35,588 nt of DNA from Deltaproteobacteria bacterium HGW-Deltaproteobacteria-15 (GCA_002840535.1 PHBH01000060.1:1-35588); one strand, 5' to 3'; shown: positions 7,712 to 15,860, counted from the stretch's first letter. The notes: a model not told the origin generated them from the sequence alone. Program-made: numbers and translations.

Positions 7712-8278
7712 TCATCTGCCGGGCGGCTCCCTCGCCTCTCCGTTCTCCTGCCCTCCGCCTTCCGACTTGCGCAGTCTACGTACTATTTCTTTGCATGACT
7801 CTTCGATGCTGCGTCCGGCGGTATCCACAATAAAATTGGCATTTTTTCTATAGACTTCTTCTCTCGACCGGAGCAATTCAGCGACCTCTTTCCATGTACC
7901 ACCGCCGGTGAGGGGAGGACGCTGCGCGCCATTGTTCCCGTCTTTCCTCATACGGTTCACGACGGTTTCAGCATCGGCCTTGAGCCATATAAACAGGCTG
8001 TTTTCATTGACCTGCTTTATGTTTTCCTCATCCAGAACAGCCCCGCCTCCGAGGGCCACCACGCACCCGTCTTTCCCGGAAATGGAAGCAATCGCCCCCT
8101 TTTCCATTTCACGAAAGAGGGGCCACCCCCCTTCGTCGACAATGTCCCGGATCGTCTTTCCGGCAGCTTTCATGACGATCTCATCCGTGTCATGAAAAGG
8201 ATATCCGAGGAGTTCGGCCACCCTTCGGCCCACCGACGTCTTGCCCGAAGCGCGATACCCGATGAGGATGACATTCAT
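7712..8278 (-). CDS. aroK: Shikimate kinase
   Basis: AroK, 188 aa, phosphorylates shikimate. The Walker A loop is GYRASGKTSVGR at about residues 7 to 18, the substrate-binding motif is FHDTDE, GGGAV follows in the shikimate-binding region, and RPPLTGG is the lid region. I start at MNVILIGYRAS, whose ATG overlaps the aroA stop as ATGA, continuing the coupled gene series. The C-terminal Gly/Glu-rich tail is not conserved. Confidence 0.94.
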   Translation of the reverse strand: MNVILIGYRASGKTSVGRRVAELLGYPFHDTDEIVMKAAGKTIRDIVDEGGWPLFREMEKGAIASISGKDGCVVALGGGAVLDEENIKQVNENSLFIWLKADAETVVNRMRKDGNNGAQRPPLTGGGTWKEVAELLRSREEVYRKNANFIVDTAGRSIEESCKEIVRRLRKSEGGGQENGEAREPPGR

Positions 8279-9546
8279 GGGGAAAGTTCCTCCAGCTTTT
8301 CCCAGAAACCTGGAAAGGACTTCTTCACGCATCCCGGGTTCGCTATCTTCATGCCGGGGGCCGCAAGCCCAAGGACCGCGAAGCTCATGGCGATTCGATG
8401 GTCGTTGTAGGTCTCGATCTCTGCTCCATGCGGAGTGCCTCCTTCGATCACCAGCCCGTCGGGCAGTTCTTCAATCCTGATGCCCGTCTTTCCAAGCTCC
8501 GTTGCGAGTGCCGCCAGCCGGTCGCTCTCTTTGAACCGGAGATGCGCAGCCTTCTCGATCACCGTTCGGCCGGGTCTGCATGCTGCCAAAGCGGCAACGG
8601 TGGGGACCATATCGGGCATATGTTCCATGGGAAAAGTCATATCCCCGGATGCCGGGTTCCCTCCTCTGACCTCGATGGACTCCTGCTCGCGAATCACCGT
8701 GCATCCCGTCTGTTCGAGGACATCCAGGAAACCGATATCTCCCTGTCGGCTGCGGGGGTGGAGATTGGTGACCTTGACCGATCCGCCGCACAATGCCGCA
8801 GCGAGGAAGAAGTAGGAGCTGCTGGATGCGTCGGCCTCCACTTCGTACTCCCTTCCCCTGTATGGAAGGCCGAAGGGCACAACGAACCGATTGGCTCTCT
8901 CTTCAAGGACCTGGATGCCGAACCTGTCCATGTTCTGAATGGTCATGTCGACATAGGGCCGCGAGAGCATGGGCCCTTCGATCTCTATCACGACCTCTTC
9001 ACGCGCATAGGGCGCCGACAACAGGAGTGACGAGACATACTGGCTGCTCTCGATCTCGCCGAACAGAACCCTGCCGCCTGAAAGCGATCCTGCACGTATT
9101 TCCAGGGGAAGGCAGCCCGAACGATTCAACCACCGGCATTGCGCCCCGAGCTTTGAAAGCACCTGGACAAGTGGACCCAGCGGCCTTTCGCACAGCCGCG
9201 CATCCCCCGTAAGAGTGTATGTCCCCGGACCGAGGCAGACCAGGGTTGTCAGAAAGCGCATGGCCGTGCCGTTGTTCCCCAGGTAGATCTCCCTGCCCGG
9301 ATTTCGTATTCGGCCTCCTGTGCCGTCCACGATCAGATCGCCCTGCTTTTCTAAAATCACGGCCCCGAGGCTCCTTAAAGCTTCGATCAGGTATTCGGTG
9401 TCCTCCGACAGGAGCGGCTTCCTCAAAATTGAGCGTCCTTCGGCAAGCGCGGCAATCACCAGTGCTCTCTGGGTATGGCTCTTGGAACCCGGCATGGAGA
9501 CGCATGCATTCAATGCGCCGACCGGCTGGATCTTTCGAAATTCCAT
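8275..9546 (-). CDS. aroA: 3-phosphoshikimate 1-carboxyvinyltransferase (EPSP synthase)
   Basis: AroA, 423 aa, joins shikimate-3-phosphate and PEP. The N-terminal PGSKSHTQRALV motif carries the catalytic Lys. LGNNGTAMRFLTTLV corresponds to the LxNxGTAxR PEP-site motif but has Asn where class I enzymes usually have Gly-Ala. Further motifs are VEADASSSSYFFLAAA, RFKESDRLAALATEL and YNDHRIAMSFAV. I start at MEFRKIQPV behind GGAAGG; an alternative ATG at 9570 would overlap the aroE stop and add 8 residues. The very long upstream extension to 9786 lies inside aroE and is not real. Confidence 0.95.
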   Translation of the reverse strand: MEFRKIQPVGALNACVSMPGSKSHTQRALVIAALAEGRSILRKPLLSEDTEYLIEALRSLGAVILEKQGDLIVDGTGGRIRNPGREIYLGNNGTAMRFLTTLVCLGPGTYTLTGDARLCERPLGPLVQVLSKLGAQCRWLNRSGCLPLEIRAGSLSGGRVLFGEIESSQYVSSLLLSAPYAREEVVIEIEGPMLSRPYVDMTIQNMDRFGIQVLEERANRFVVPFGLPYRGREYEVEADASSSSYFFLAAALCGGSVKVTNLHPRSRQGDIGFLDVLEQTGCTVIREQESIEVRGGNPASGDMTFPMEHMPDMVPTVAALAACRPGRTVIEKAAHLRFKESDRLAALATELGKTGIRIEELPDGLVIEGGTPHGAEIETYNDHRIAMSFAVLGLAAPGMKIANPGCVKKSFPGFWEKLEELSP

Positions 9547-9566
9547 ATGTCCTTCCGTGTGTCTGA

Positions 9567-10400
9567 TCATACGTCCTGATCCTTGACCTCCGACCTTCGT
9601 CTCAGCTCTTCCTCCACCACCCGTCTCATCAACCCTCTGGGCGCTTCCTTCCCTGTCCAGAGCCGGATCTGCTCGGCGCCCTGGTTCACGAACATTCCTA
9701 TGCCATCGACCGTTTTGCATCCTTTCTCCCGCGCCTCTTTGAGGAGCCTTGTAAACGGCGGGTTGTACACGATGTCCACCACCCATCCGAAGCGGCGAAG
9801 CGCGCGTGCAGGCACGGGCGATTCATCCTCGTGAGGCATCATGCCCACGGGCGTGGTGTTGATCAGACCTGAGGCATCAACAACCCCGATTTCCGAAAGG
9901 GGAAGAAAAGCGCACCCGAATTCGGTTGCAAGGTTTTCTCCCCTTGCAGCAGTCCGATTCACGACCACCGGGCTTCCCCCTTCCAAATGGATGGCGTAGA
10001 CAGCAGCCCTTGCCGCGCCGCCCGCCCCCAGCACTGCAACCGTTTTTCCCATGATCTCGAAACGATCTCGAATATCCTGGATCAGCCCAAGCCAGTCCGT
10101 GTTGCTTCCAAGCAACCGGCCGTTCCTGTTGGTCACCGTGTTTACCGACCCGATACGGAGCGCATTGCTGTCCAGATCATCCATCAGATCCAGCACCGCC
10201 TCCTTAAAGGGAAGCGTGACGCTGACACCGCGGATGTTGCGCTCGCGTATCATGTCAATGATATCCCTCAGATTGCCCGGCTCGAAAGTCACGTAGTGTC
10301 CATTGAAGCCCATTTCCCTGTAAGCGGCATTGTGCATCACAGGGGAAAGGCTGTGTGCCAGAGGGTTTCCAATGATGCCGAAGATTGCCTGATCCGCCAT
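9567..10400 (-). CDS. aroE: Shikimate dehydrogenase
   Basis: AroE, 277 aa, reduces 3-dehydroshikimate with NADPH. The N-terminal substrate domain has GIIGNPLAHSLSPVMHNAAY and SVTLPFKEAV with the catalytic Lys; GSNTDWLGL follows. The cofactor domain has VLGAGGAARAAVYAI and VNRT, the typical NADP-binding pair. DIVYNPPFTRLL and GIGMFVNQGAEQ close the protein. The ATG shares one base with the aroD stop (TGATG). A GTG one codon earlier is a less likely start. Confidence 0.95.
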   Translation of the reverse strand: MADQAIFGIIGNPLAHSLSPVMHNAAYREMGFNGHYVTFEPGNLRDIIDMIRERNIRGVSVTLPFKEAVLDLMDDLDSNALRIGSVNTVTNRNGRLLGSNTDWLGLIQDIRDRFEIMGKTVAVLGAGGAARAAVYAIHLEGGSPVVVNRTAARGENLATEFGCAFLPLSEIGVVDASGLINTTPVGMMPHEDESPVPARALRRFGWVVDIVYNPPFTRLLKEAREKGCKTVDGIGMFVNQGAEQIRLWTGKEAPRGLMRRVVEEELRRRSEVKDQDV

Positions 10401-11119
10401 CACTCCATCCCTGATCTCGTCCCGTTATTATCCAAGATGCCGAAGACCCTCAGCATATCTCTTGCCTCCATTTGGCCCGGCGCTGTCGCCTCACTCCTGC
10501 CTGCAGCAGCAAAGCACAGGTACGCGCCGAGAAGGGGCGACATGATCCGGCTGATTCGCCCTGCGGAGCCCATGCAGAAGGCTATGATCTCCAGCCCTTT
10601 CCGACGCGCATTGGGGATGAGGCGGAGAATGGTGAGGTTATCCTCCACACTCCCGGCCATGGTCACGATCTTCACGATCGCCGGCGCCCACTCCCCGCAC
10701 ATTTCCAATTTCTGTCTCAGGGCTCTCTCCGATGGAGTGCTTAATACGTTGTGATAAGAAATGATGAGCTTTGCCTGATTTTGGCTATCTGCAATCTCTC
10801 TCTTTAACTCCGAGATCAGATTTCTATCCGTGCTCGCCTCGATGTCCACATAATCGGCTCCCAGAGCCGCAGCCTGCCTGAGGGTTTTCACCCTCTCCTC
10901 CTCAGTGCCTGCAAAACGCCCCCCCTCCTCTGCTCTGCGATTTGTGACGATTACCTTCCCGCGCTTTTGAGAGAGGATCGTCTCCAGGTGCAGATCCCGA
11001 ATACAATCGATGCGCAGTTCCAAAATGAGTTCGGAAACCCCCGAGAAACGATAAGGTCGTCTCATCTTCCGAACGGCCGTTTCCGTGTTTTCTGCAGTTA
11101 TGGGAATGCAGATTCTCAA
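10400..11119 (-). CDS. aroD: Type I 3-dehydroquinate dehydratase
   Basis: AroD, 239 aa, dehydrates 3-dehydroquinate by the class I Schiff-base route. MRICIPI opens the barrel, ELRIDCI corresponds to the conserved ELRxD strand, ISYHN holds the catalytic His, and AIVKIVTMA holds the Schiff-base Lys. AFCMGSAGRISRI is the substrate-binding SxG region. Length matches monofunctional enzymes. It overlaps the pheA stop in an ATGA. Confidence 0.94.
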   Translation of the reverse strand: MRICIPITAENTETAVRKMRRPYRFSGVSELILELRIDCIRDLHLETILSQKRGKVIVTNRRAEEGGRFAGTEEERVKTLRQAAALGADYVDIEASTDRNLISELKREIADSQNQAKLIISYHNVLSTPSERALRQKLEMCGEWAPAIVKIVTMAGSVEDNLTILRLIPNARRKGLEIIAFCMGSAGRISRIMSPLLGAYLCFAAAGRSEATAPGQMEARDMLRVFGILDNNGTRSGME

Positions 11120-12195
11120 GGAAGCTCTCCTTTGGGATAAGAACCAAGGTGCTTGATAAACGATGTCCGGCCGGCCATCTCGGCGAGACAGCCGGCGATC
11201 CGCTTCTCATTCTTGTGCCCTTCGAGATCCAGGAAAAAGAGGTATTCCCACATCCGGTCCTGCGCAGGCCTCGATTCCATGCTCATGATGTTGACTCCGC
11301 TCCGCGCAAGCGGCTCCAATGCCTTGAAGAGAGCTCCCGGCTCATGGCGTGTCGCGAAAAGAACAGTGGTTTTGTCTTTTCCCGTGGCTTCGCTCTCTCC
11401 TTTGCCCACCACAAGGAAGCGCGTTGTATTCTCAGGGTGATCCTCGATCCCCTGCGCGAGGATCTCCAATCCATACTGTTCCGCTGCGATGCTCCCGGCA
11501 ATGGCTCCGCTCTCAGGTTCTTCAAGCGCCTTTAGCGCCGCTGCAGCGGTGCTTTCCGCTGCTTCGAGCCGGCATTGTGGAAGGTGAGCAGTAAGCCACC
11601 GCCTGCATTGGGCAAAGGCATGAGGGTGAGAGTAGATCTTCTTGACCCGATCTTTCCTGGAACAAGTGGAGAGGAGGCAATGAGAGATCCGGAGATAGAT
11701 CTCTGCACGAATCGACATCCTGGTGGTTATGAGCCGATCCAGGGTCTGTCTCACCGAACCTTCTATGGAATTTTCCACGGGAACTACGGACCAGGAAGAG
11801 TCCCCCCTCTCCACCTGCTCGAAAACCTCAGGGATCGTCTGGACCGGCGAGAGGGCCGCTCCACGGCCGAAATGGGAGACGGCCGCCTGGTGGGTGAAGG
11901 AAGCCTCAGGCCCGAGATAGAATACTGCGACGGGCGCTTGAAGGGTTCGCGAAGAGGAGATGATCTCACGAAAAATACTGTTCACGGCATTGGCAGAGAG
12001 AGGACCCGCATTGATCTCCTGCAGCCGGGAGTACACCCTGCTCTCCTGAGAAGGATCGTATACATCCAGCCCCTTCTCGTTCTTTACCTTGCCTACCTCC
12101 ACTGCCAGGCGAACCCGCTCGTTCAGCATTCTCAGGATTTCCCGGTCCACCTTCCCCATTTCGGAGCGGATTTTTTCCAGGCTTTCGCTGTTCAT
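11116..12195 (-). CDS. pheA: Chorismate mutase / prephenate dehydratase (P-protein)
   Basis: PheA, 359 aa, is bifunctional and makes phenylpyruvate from chorismate. Residues 1 to about 85 form an AroQ-type helical mutase (IRSEMGKVDREILRMLNERVRLAVEVGKVK). The dehydratase domain starts near FYLGPEASFTHQAA, with VPVENSIEGSV, IYSHPHAFAQC and the catalytic NTTRFLVVG motif. The C-terminal ACT domain (HEPGALFKAL ... GVNIMSMESRP) is the usual Phe feedback site. It overlaps both neighbours in ATGA junctions, so the Phe branch is embedded in the common-pathway unit. Confidence 0.96.
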   Translation of the reverse strand: MNSESLEKIRSEMGKVDREILRMLNERVRLAVEVGKVKNEKGLDVYDPSQESRVYSRLQEINAGPLSANAVNSIFREIISSSRTLQAPVAVFYLGPEASFTHQAAVSHFGRGAALSPVQTIPEVFEQVERGDSSWSVVPVENSIEGSVRQTLDRLITTRMSIRAEIYLRISHCLLSTCSRKDRVKKIYSHPHAFAQCRRWLTAHLPQCRLEAAESTAAAALKALEEPESGAIAGSIAAEQYGLEILAQGIEDHPENTTRFLVVGKGESEATGKDKTTVLFATRHEPGALFKALEPLARSGVNIMSMESRPAQDRMWEYLFFLDLEGHKNEKRIAGCLAEMAGRTSFIKHLGSYPKGELP

Positions 12196-13286
12196 CTCCT
12201 CAACTCCTCCATGACTTCCCTGACGAGTTCCTGTGGAACGCCTCCATTCACGAAAGGAACCCCGAGACTCTTCAGGAGCACGAAGTTGATCTTGTGGCCG
12301 GTTTTCTTTTTGTCCACCTTCAGGCGGGACAGGATGGAATCCACAGAGAGTTCGCCGGGAATACGATGGGGAAGGCCGAGCGTTTTGACCATGAATTCGA
12401 TTCGCCTTGCCTCACTCGCAGTGAGGTAATTCATTCGCTCCGACAGCATGGCGGCGGCAATCATCCCGATTGCGACCGCCTCGCCGTGTGCCATGGCGTA
12501 ACCGGACTCCGCCTCGACCGCGTGTCCGAGGGTATGGCCGAAGTTGAGGAATCGTCGAATCCCCTTTTCCATCTCATCGATTTCCACGATCCCCTTCTTG
12601 ATCCTGCAACTCCGGGTCACAAGGATTTCCAGAAACTCCGGGTCTTTTTGGAGGAGCTTCTCTTTTCCGGTTTCAAGAAGATCGAGAAGTTCGAGATCGT
12701 CGATGACGCCGTACTTCAGAACCTCGGCAACACCATTGGCAAACTCCTTTTCGGGGAGCGTCTCCAGTAAAGAGAGGTCGATCAGGACCATCCTGGGCTG
12801 GTAGAAGGTCCCTATGAGGTTCTTTCCTGCGGGAAGATCAACGGCCGTCTTTCCCCCGATGCTGCTGTCGACTTGTGCAAGCAGGCTCGTCGGGACAAGA
12901 ATATAGGGCAGCCCCCGCATGAACAGGGAAGCCGCAAATCCTGTGATGTCGCCTGTGACCCCCCCGCCCAGGCCGATAAGGCCTGAGCTCCGGTCGGCGC
13001 CGGATGCAAGGAGCCCGTCCATGATACCCAGGATCGTCTGGATGTTCTTGGATCCTTCTCCAGCCGGAAACGTGATCATATCGATCTCGATGTCCATGGC
13101 AGAAAACTGCTCCTGGATCCGCCTTCCATGGAGTGCCGACACATTGGAATCGGCAATGATAAAGTATTTGCTCGCCCAGCCCCCTTGCGCCAGCATGATC
13201 CCGGCCCGGTCCATGAAGTCTCTCCCGATCACGATCTCATAGGACTGAACGCTTCGCTTGTCGAGGTTCACCTTCATACGATTCAT
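12192..13286 (-). CDS. aroB: 3-dehydroquinate synthase
   Basis: AroB, 364 aa, cyclises DAHP to 3-dehydroquinate with NAD and a divalent metal. The NAD region GLGGGVTGDITGFAASLFMRG and YILVPTSLLAQVDSSIGGKTAVDLPAGKNLIG are diagnostic. Metal ligands come from the EVLKYGVI Glu and the His residues of FGHTLGHAVE and the following AHGEAVAIGM. I start at MNRMKVNLDK, whose ATG overlaps the aroF stop (ATGA); GGAGG lies about 12 bases upstream. The longer ORF to 13388 lies inside aroF. Confidence 0.95.
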   Translation of the reverse strand: MNRMKVNLDKRSVQSYEIVIGRDFMDRAGIMLAQGGWASKYFIIADSNVSALHGRRIQEQFSAMDIEIDMITFPAGEGSKNIQTILGIMDGLLASGADRSSGLIGLGGGVTGDITGFAASLFMRGLPYILVPTSLLAQVDSSIGGKTAVDLPAGKNLIGTFYQPRMVLIDLSLLETLPEKEFANGVAEVLKYGVIDDLELLDLLETGKEKLLQKDPEFLEILVTRSCRIKKGIVEIDEMEKGIRRFLNFGHTLGHAVEAESGYAMAHGEAVAIGMIAAAMLSERMNYLTASEARRIEFMVKTLGLPHRIPGELSVDSILSRLKVDKKKTGHKINFVLLKSLGVPFVNGGVPQELVREVMEELRR

Positions 13287-14311
13287 TGAGCCGTCATGCC
13301 TCCGGATCTCATCGCCTTTTCCAGTATCCGGATATCTTCCATCAGCTGATAGAACCTTTCCGGTTTCAGAGACTGCGCTCCATCGCATACGGCCTTTTCC
13401 GGCTGGGGATGGATCTCCACCAGGATTCCGTCTGCGCCGACTGCAACAGCTGCCCTGGCAAGCGGGGCCACGTACCTCCAGTGCCCTGCCGCGTGGCTGG
13501 GGTCCACGATTACCGGGAGGTGGGTCAATTCCTTCAGTACCGGCACTGCGCTGATATCGAGCGTATTCCGGGTGGCCGTTTCAAAGGTCCTGATGCCGCG
13601 CTCGCAGAGCATGACGTCTTCGTTGCCCGAGGAGAGGATGTACTCCGCTGACATGAGAAGCTCCTCGATGGTGGTCATCAGCCCGCGTTTGAGGAGAACG
13701 GGTTTTCTCGCTCTGCCGACCTTCTTGAGAAGAGGAAAATTCTGGACGTTGCGGGCCCCGATCTGAAGGATATCGGCGTACTCTTCGACGAGATCTACAT
13801 CCATCGTATTCATCACTTCTGTGATGACAGGCAGGCCGATGCTTTCCCGCGCTCTCTTCAGCAACCGTAACCCCTCCTCCTCCATGCCCTGGAAACTGTA
13901 CGGGGAGGTTCTGGGTTTGTAGGCGCCACCCCTCAGGATGTGACCTCTTCCTTTCATTACCGCATATGCGGTCTCCATGATCTGTTCTTCGCTCTCGACG
14001 GAGCAGGGCCCTGCCATCACGACAAAAGATCCGTTGCCGATCTCCACGTCTCCCACCCTGATGATCGTATTCCCTTGCCGGCACTCGCGGCTCGCGAGTT
14101 TGTAAGGCTTCTTGAAAGGCACAGCCTTTTCCACGCCCGGAAGCTGCTCCGCCACCAGGAGCCGGACATTGTGCATATCATCGCCAATGGCCATGACCAC
14201 GGTCCGCTCCGTCCCGTGAGAGAGCATGGCTTTGTACCCCACAGATTCGACCCATCGGATCACACCCTCGATCTGGGTACCTGTGGCATTTCCTTTCATC
14301 ATGATGTTCAT
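13283..14311 (-). CDS. aroF: DAHP synthase, type I-beta with N-terminal ferredoxin-like domain
   Basis: This 342-aa enzyme condenses PEP and erythrose-4-phosphate, the committing step of the pathway. Residues 1 to about 75 form the ferredoxin-like regulatory domain found in Thermotoga-type enzymes. The catalytic barrel begins VVMAGPCSVESEEQIMETA and includes ILRGGAYKPRTSPYSFQG, LQIGARNVQNFPLL, VLLKRGLM, VIVDPSHAAGHW and ILVEIHPQPEKAVCDG with the metal and PEP ligands. The ATG follows GAGGAGG by 4 to 5 bases. It is the first gene of the unit, just behind an aromatic-rich leader peptide and terminator. In the Thermotoga family the extra domain binds Tyr or Phe. Confidence 0.95.
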   Translation of the reverse strand: MNIMMKGNATGTQIEGVIRWVESVGYKAMLSHGTERTVVMAIGDDMHNVRLLVAEQLPGVEKAVPFKKPYKLASRECRQGNTIIRVGDVEIGNGSFVVMAGPCSVESEEQIMETAYAVMKGRGHILRGGAYKPRTSPYSFQGMEEEGLRLLKRARESIGLPVITEVMNTMDVDLVEEYADILQIGARNVQNFPLLKKVGRARKPVLLKRGLMTTIEELLMSAEYILSSGNEDVMLCERGIRTFETATRNTLDISAVPVLKELTHLPVIVDPSHAAGHWRYVAPLARAAVAVGADGILVEIHPQPEKAVCDGAQSLKPERFYQLMEDIRILEKAMRSGGMTAQ

Positions 14312-14332
14312 TTCATCCTCCTCTGAAACGGT

Positions 14333-14368
14333 AAGGGGCCATGGCTGGACTCGCCGCCATGGCCCCTT
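14333..14368 (-). promoter_or_regulatory. 13-bp hairpin between the aro attenuator and the aroF ribosome site
   Basis: AAGGGGCCATGGC pairs perfectly with GCCATGGCCCCTT around a 10-nt loop. No T run follows on the minus strand, so it is not an intrinsic terminator. Its core GCCATGGC is self-complementary and shared with the preceding terminator, so arms can exchange. It ends 13 bases before the aroF GGAGG. Confidence 0.7.
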
Positions 14369-14378
14369 AAAAGCAGAA

Positions 14379-14413
14379 AAGCCATGGTCAGCTTTTTGAT
14401 CTGTCCATGGCTT
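14379..14413 (-). terminator. aro operon attenuator terminator
   Basis: On the minus strand AAGCCATGG-A-CAG pairs with CTG-A-CCATGGCTT (9 bp plus 3 bp around one A/A mismatch, 9-nt loop), followed by TTTTCTGCTTTT. It lies between the aromatic leader peptide and aroF. Its 5' arm can alternatively pair with leader codons 22 to 25 (8 of 10 positions). Confidence 0.82.
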
Positions 14414-14444
14414 GGTTTGGCTTACTTCCTACTTCGAATCCTGG

Positions 14445-14528
14445 CTAAAACCTCCGCAATGGGCAGACCGGTGCGCCATAAAAAAAATAGTAATACCAAA
14501 ACCGGCTGTTGAAAATTCTTCTGCCCAC
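14445..14528 (-). CDS. Aromatic leader peptide of the aro operon (27 aa, FWYYYFFY)
   Basis: The GTG-started ORF encodes 27 residues; codons 10 to 17 read Phe-Trp-Tyr-Tyr-Tyr-Phe-Phe-Tyr, eight aromatic codons in a row covering all three products of the pathway. GAAAGG lies 9 bases before the GTG, and a TTGACA promoter about 30 bases further upstream. TGGGCAGA at the start (14520-14527) pairs perfectly with TCTGCCCA in codons 21 to 23 (14460-14467), as region 1:2. Region 2 can pair with the terminator 5' arm, as 2:3. This is attenuator architecture controlling the enzyme that opens the pathway. I know of leader peptides for Phe or Trp alone; one with all three aromatics is not familiar to me. 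Confidence 0.85.
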   Translation of the reverse strand: MGRRIFNSRFWYYYFFYGAPVCPLRRF

Positions 14529-14559
14529 TCGTTTCGACCTTTCATCAGATGTCCAGACT

Positions 14560-14586
14560 ATTATCCACAGCGCTTCGCATTGTCAA
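14560..14586 (-). promoter_or_regulatory. aro operon promoter
   Basis: On the minus strand a perfect TTGACA (14581-14586) is followed after 15 bp by GATAAT (14560-14565). The overlapping TAATAG gives a 17-bp spacer but a weaker -10. Transcription would start near 14552, about 25 bases before the leader peptide GTG. Confidence 0.7.
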
Positions 14587-14620
14587 GGAAAACTTCACAG
14601 GAAACTTTGCACATCTCATG

Positions 14621-15703
14621 TCATCCTCGCTTTTCGAAGGTCGCACTGTACTTGCCGTACCCCTCCTTCTCCATGTCTCTCAGGGGAATGAACCTGAGGG
14701 CAGCCGAATTCATGCAGTACCGAAGTCCCGTCGGCGGGGGGCCGTCATCGAACACATGCCCGAGATGAGAGTCGCCGTGTTTGCTTCGCACCTCGGTCCT
14801 CACCATGAACCAGCCCCGATCTTCCTTTTCAACGATATTTCCGGGCTCAAGAGGCTTTGTGAAGCTCGGCCACCCGGTCCCGGACTCGTACTTGTCGAGG
14901 GAACTGAATAGAGGCTCCCCGGACACGATATCCACATAGATACCCGCCTTCTTGTTGTCCCAGTATTCGTTCTGGAAGGCCGGCTCCGTCCCTTCCTCCT
15001 GCGTCACTTTGTATTGCAGAGGCGTGAGCCGCTCCTTCAGCTCCGCCTCGGAAGGCTTTGTGTAACCGCCTTTCCCCTCACTGCTCATCATTACCTCCCC
15101 CTCTTTTCCCCAGACCTTTGCCAGGTACTGGTCCCGGCCGGACCTGAACCGGTAGAATTTGTAACGAAGCGGGTTCTTCTCGTAGTAGTCCTGATGATAT
15201 TCCTCCGCCCTGTAAAATGGACCGGCAGGACGGATTTCGGTCACGATCGGCTTGTCGAACCGTCCCGACTGCTCCAGCTTTGTCTTCGATTCCTCCGCGA
15301 GCATCTTTTGAGTATCATTCCGATAAAAAATGGCGGATGTGTAAGAGGACCCGCGGTCCACAAACTGCCCGCCCGCGTCCGTGGGGTCGATCTGGCGCCA
15401 GAACACCTCCAGGAGCTTTTCGTAGCTCAACTTGGCCGGGTCGTAGATCACCTCAACCGCTTCCAAATGCCCCGTGGTCCCGGCTGACACCTCCTCATAA
15501 GCAGGATTTGCCTTGTGTCCTCCGGTATATCCGGAGATGACCTCCGATACCCCTTCCAACTTCTCAAAGGGGGGCTCCATACACCAGAAGCAGCCTCCCG
15601 CAAAAATCGCCTTTTCATATTGTTGAGCCGGTACCGCTCCTGCGGGTCCGGCAAGGATCATCAGAAGAAACAGCATTGCTATAAAAAATGATCTTTTAGA
15701 CAT
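14621..15703 (-). CDS. msrAB: Exported fused methionine sulfoxide reductase MsrA-MsrB
   Basis: This 360-aa protein repairs methionine sulfoxide of both stereochemistries. Residues 1 to about 23 form a signal peptide (SFFIAMLFLLMILAGPAGA) with a signal peptidase I-like site, so it probably acts in the periplasm. MsrA follows with the catalytic GGCFWC motif (Cys38), SGYTGG and EVFW. MsrB occupies about 220 to 345 with SGTGWPSF, HLGHVF and the catalytic Cys in LRYCMNS; the paired CxxC zinc ligands of many MsrB proteins are absent. The start MSKRSFF has AAGGAGG 8 bases upstream, preferred over an ATG 10 codons earlier. A 43-bp regulatory module at 15818-15860 is shared with the Met-rich protein gene at 18.5 kb. 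Confidence 0.95.
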   Translation of the reverse strand: MSKRSFFIAMLFLLMILAGPAGAVPAQQYEKAIFAGGCFWCMEPPFEKLEGVSEVISGYTGGHKANPAYEEVSAGTTGHLEAVEVIYDPAKLSYEKLLEVFWRQIDPTDAGGQFVDRGSSYTSAIFYRNDTQKMLAEESKTKLEQSGRFDKPIVTEIRPAGPFYRAEEYHQDYYEKNPLRYKFYRFRSGRDQYLAKVWGKEGEVMMSSEGKGGYTKPSEAELKERLTPLQYKVTQEEGTEPAFQNEYWDNKKAGIYVDIVSGEPLFSSLDKYESGTGWPSFTKPLEPGNIVEKEDRGWFMVRTEVRSKHGDSHLGHVFDDGPPPTGLRYCMNSAALRFIPLRDMEKEGYGKYSATFEKRG

Positions 15704-15817
15704 GACCGTATCCTCCTTTCTTTCCTGTATCACTTCTAAGCATCCTTGAGCCTATCCGCCCTCCCTGAAGGTCTTCGGGTTATCCCCGTGGCTTGTATTT
15801 CCAAGATGCCTCCCGAA

Positions 15818-15860
15818 GATCACGGTTTCATCACGAAACGATCAAATTCCCGTAACAAAT
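15818..15860 (-). promoter_or_regulatory. Direct-repeat operator module upstream of msrAB
   Basis: Read on the minus strand it contains ATTTGTTAC, then CGTGATG and CGTGATC exactly 11 bp apart. The same elements with identical spacing lie at 18850-18892. An 11-bp direct repeat is the layout bound by OmpR/PhoB-type dimers, and such a regulator is encoded at 17639-18361. Confidence 0.7.

Noticed and set aside
9547..9786. 80-codon N-terminal extension of AroA
   Set aside because: It lies inside aroE in another frame, is low complexity, and the family N-terminus starts at MEFRKIQPV.
14429..14545. An ATG-started 38-codon ORF with Phe codons in another frame of the aro leader
   Set aside because: It has no ribosome site, would begin about 7 bases from the predicted transcript start, and its Phe codons come from the same T-rich stretch that encodes the eight aromatic codons in the GTG frame, which has better signals and matching hairpins.
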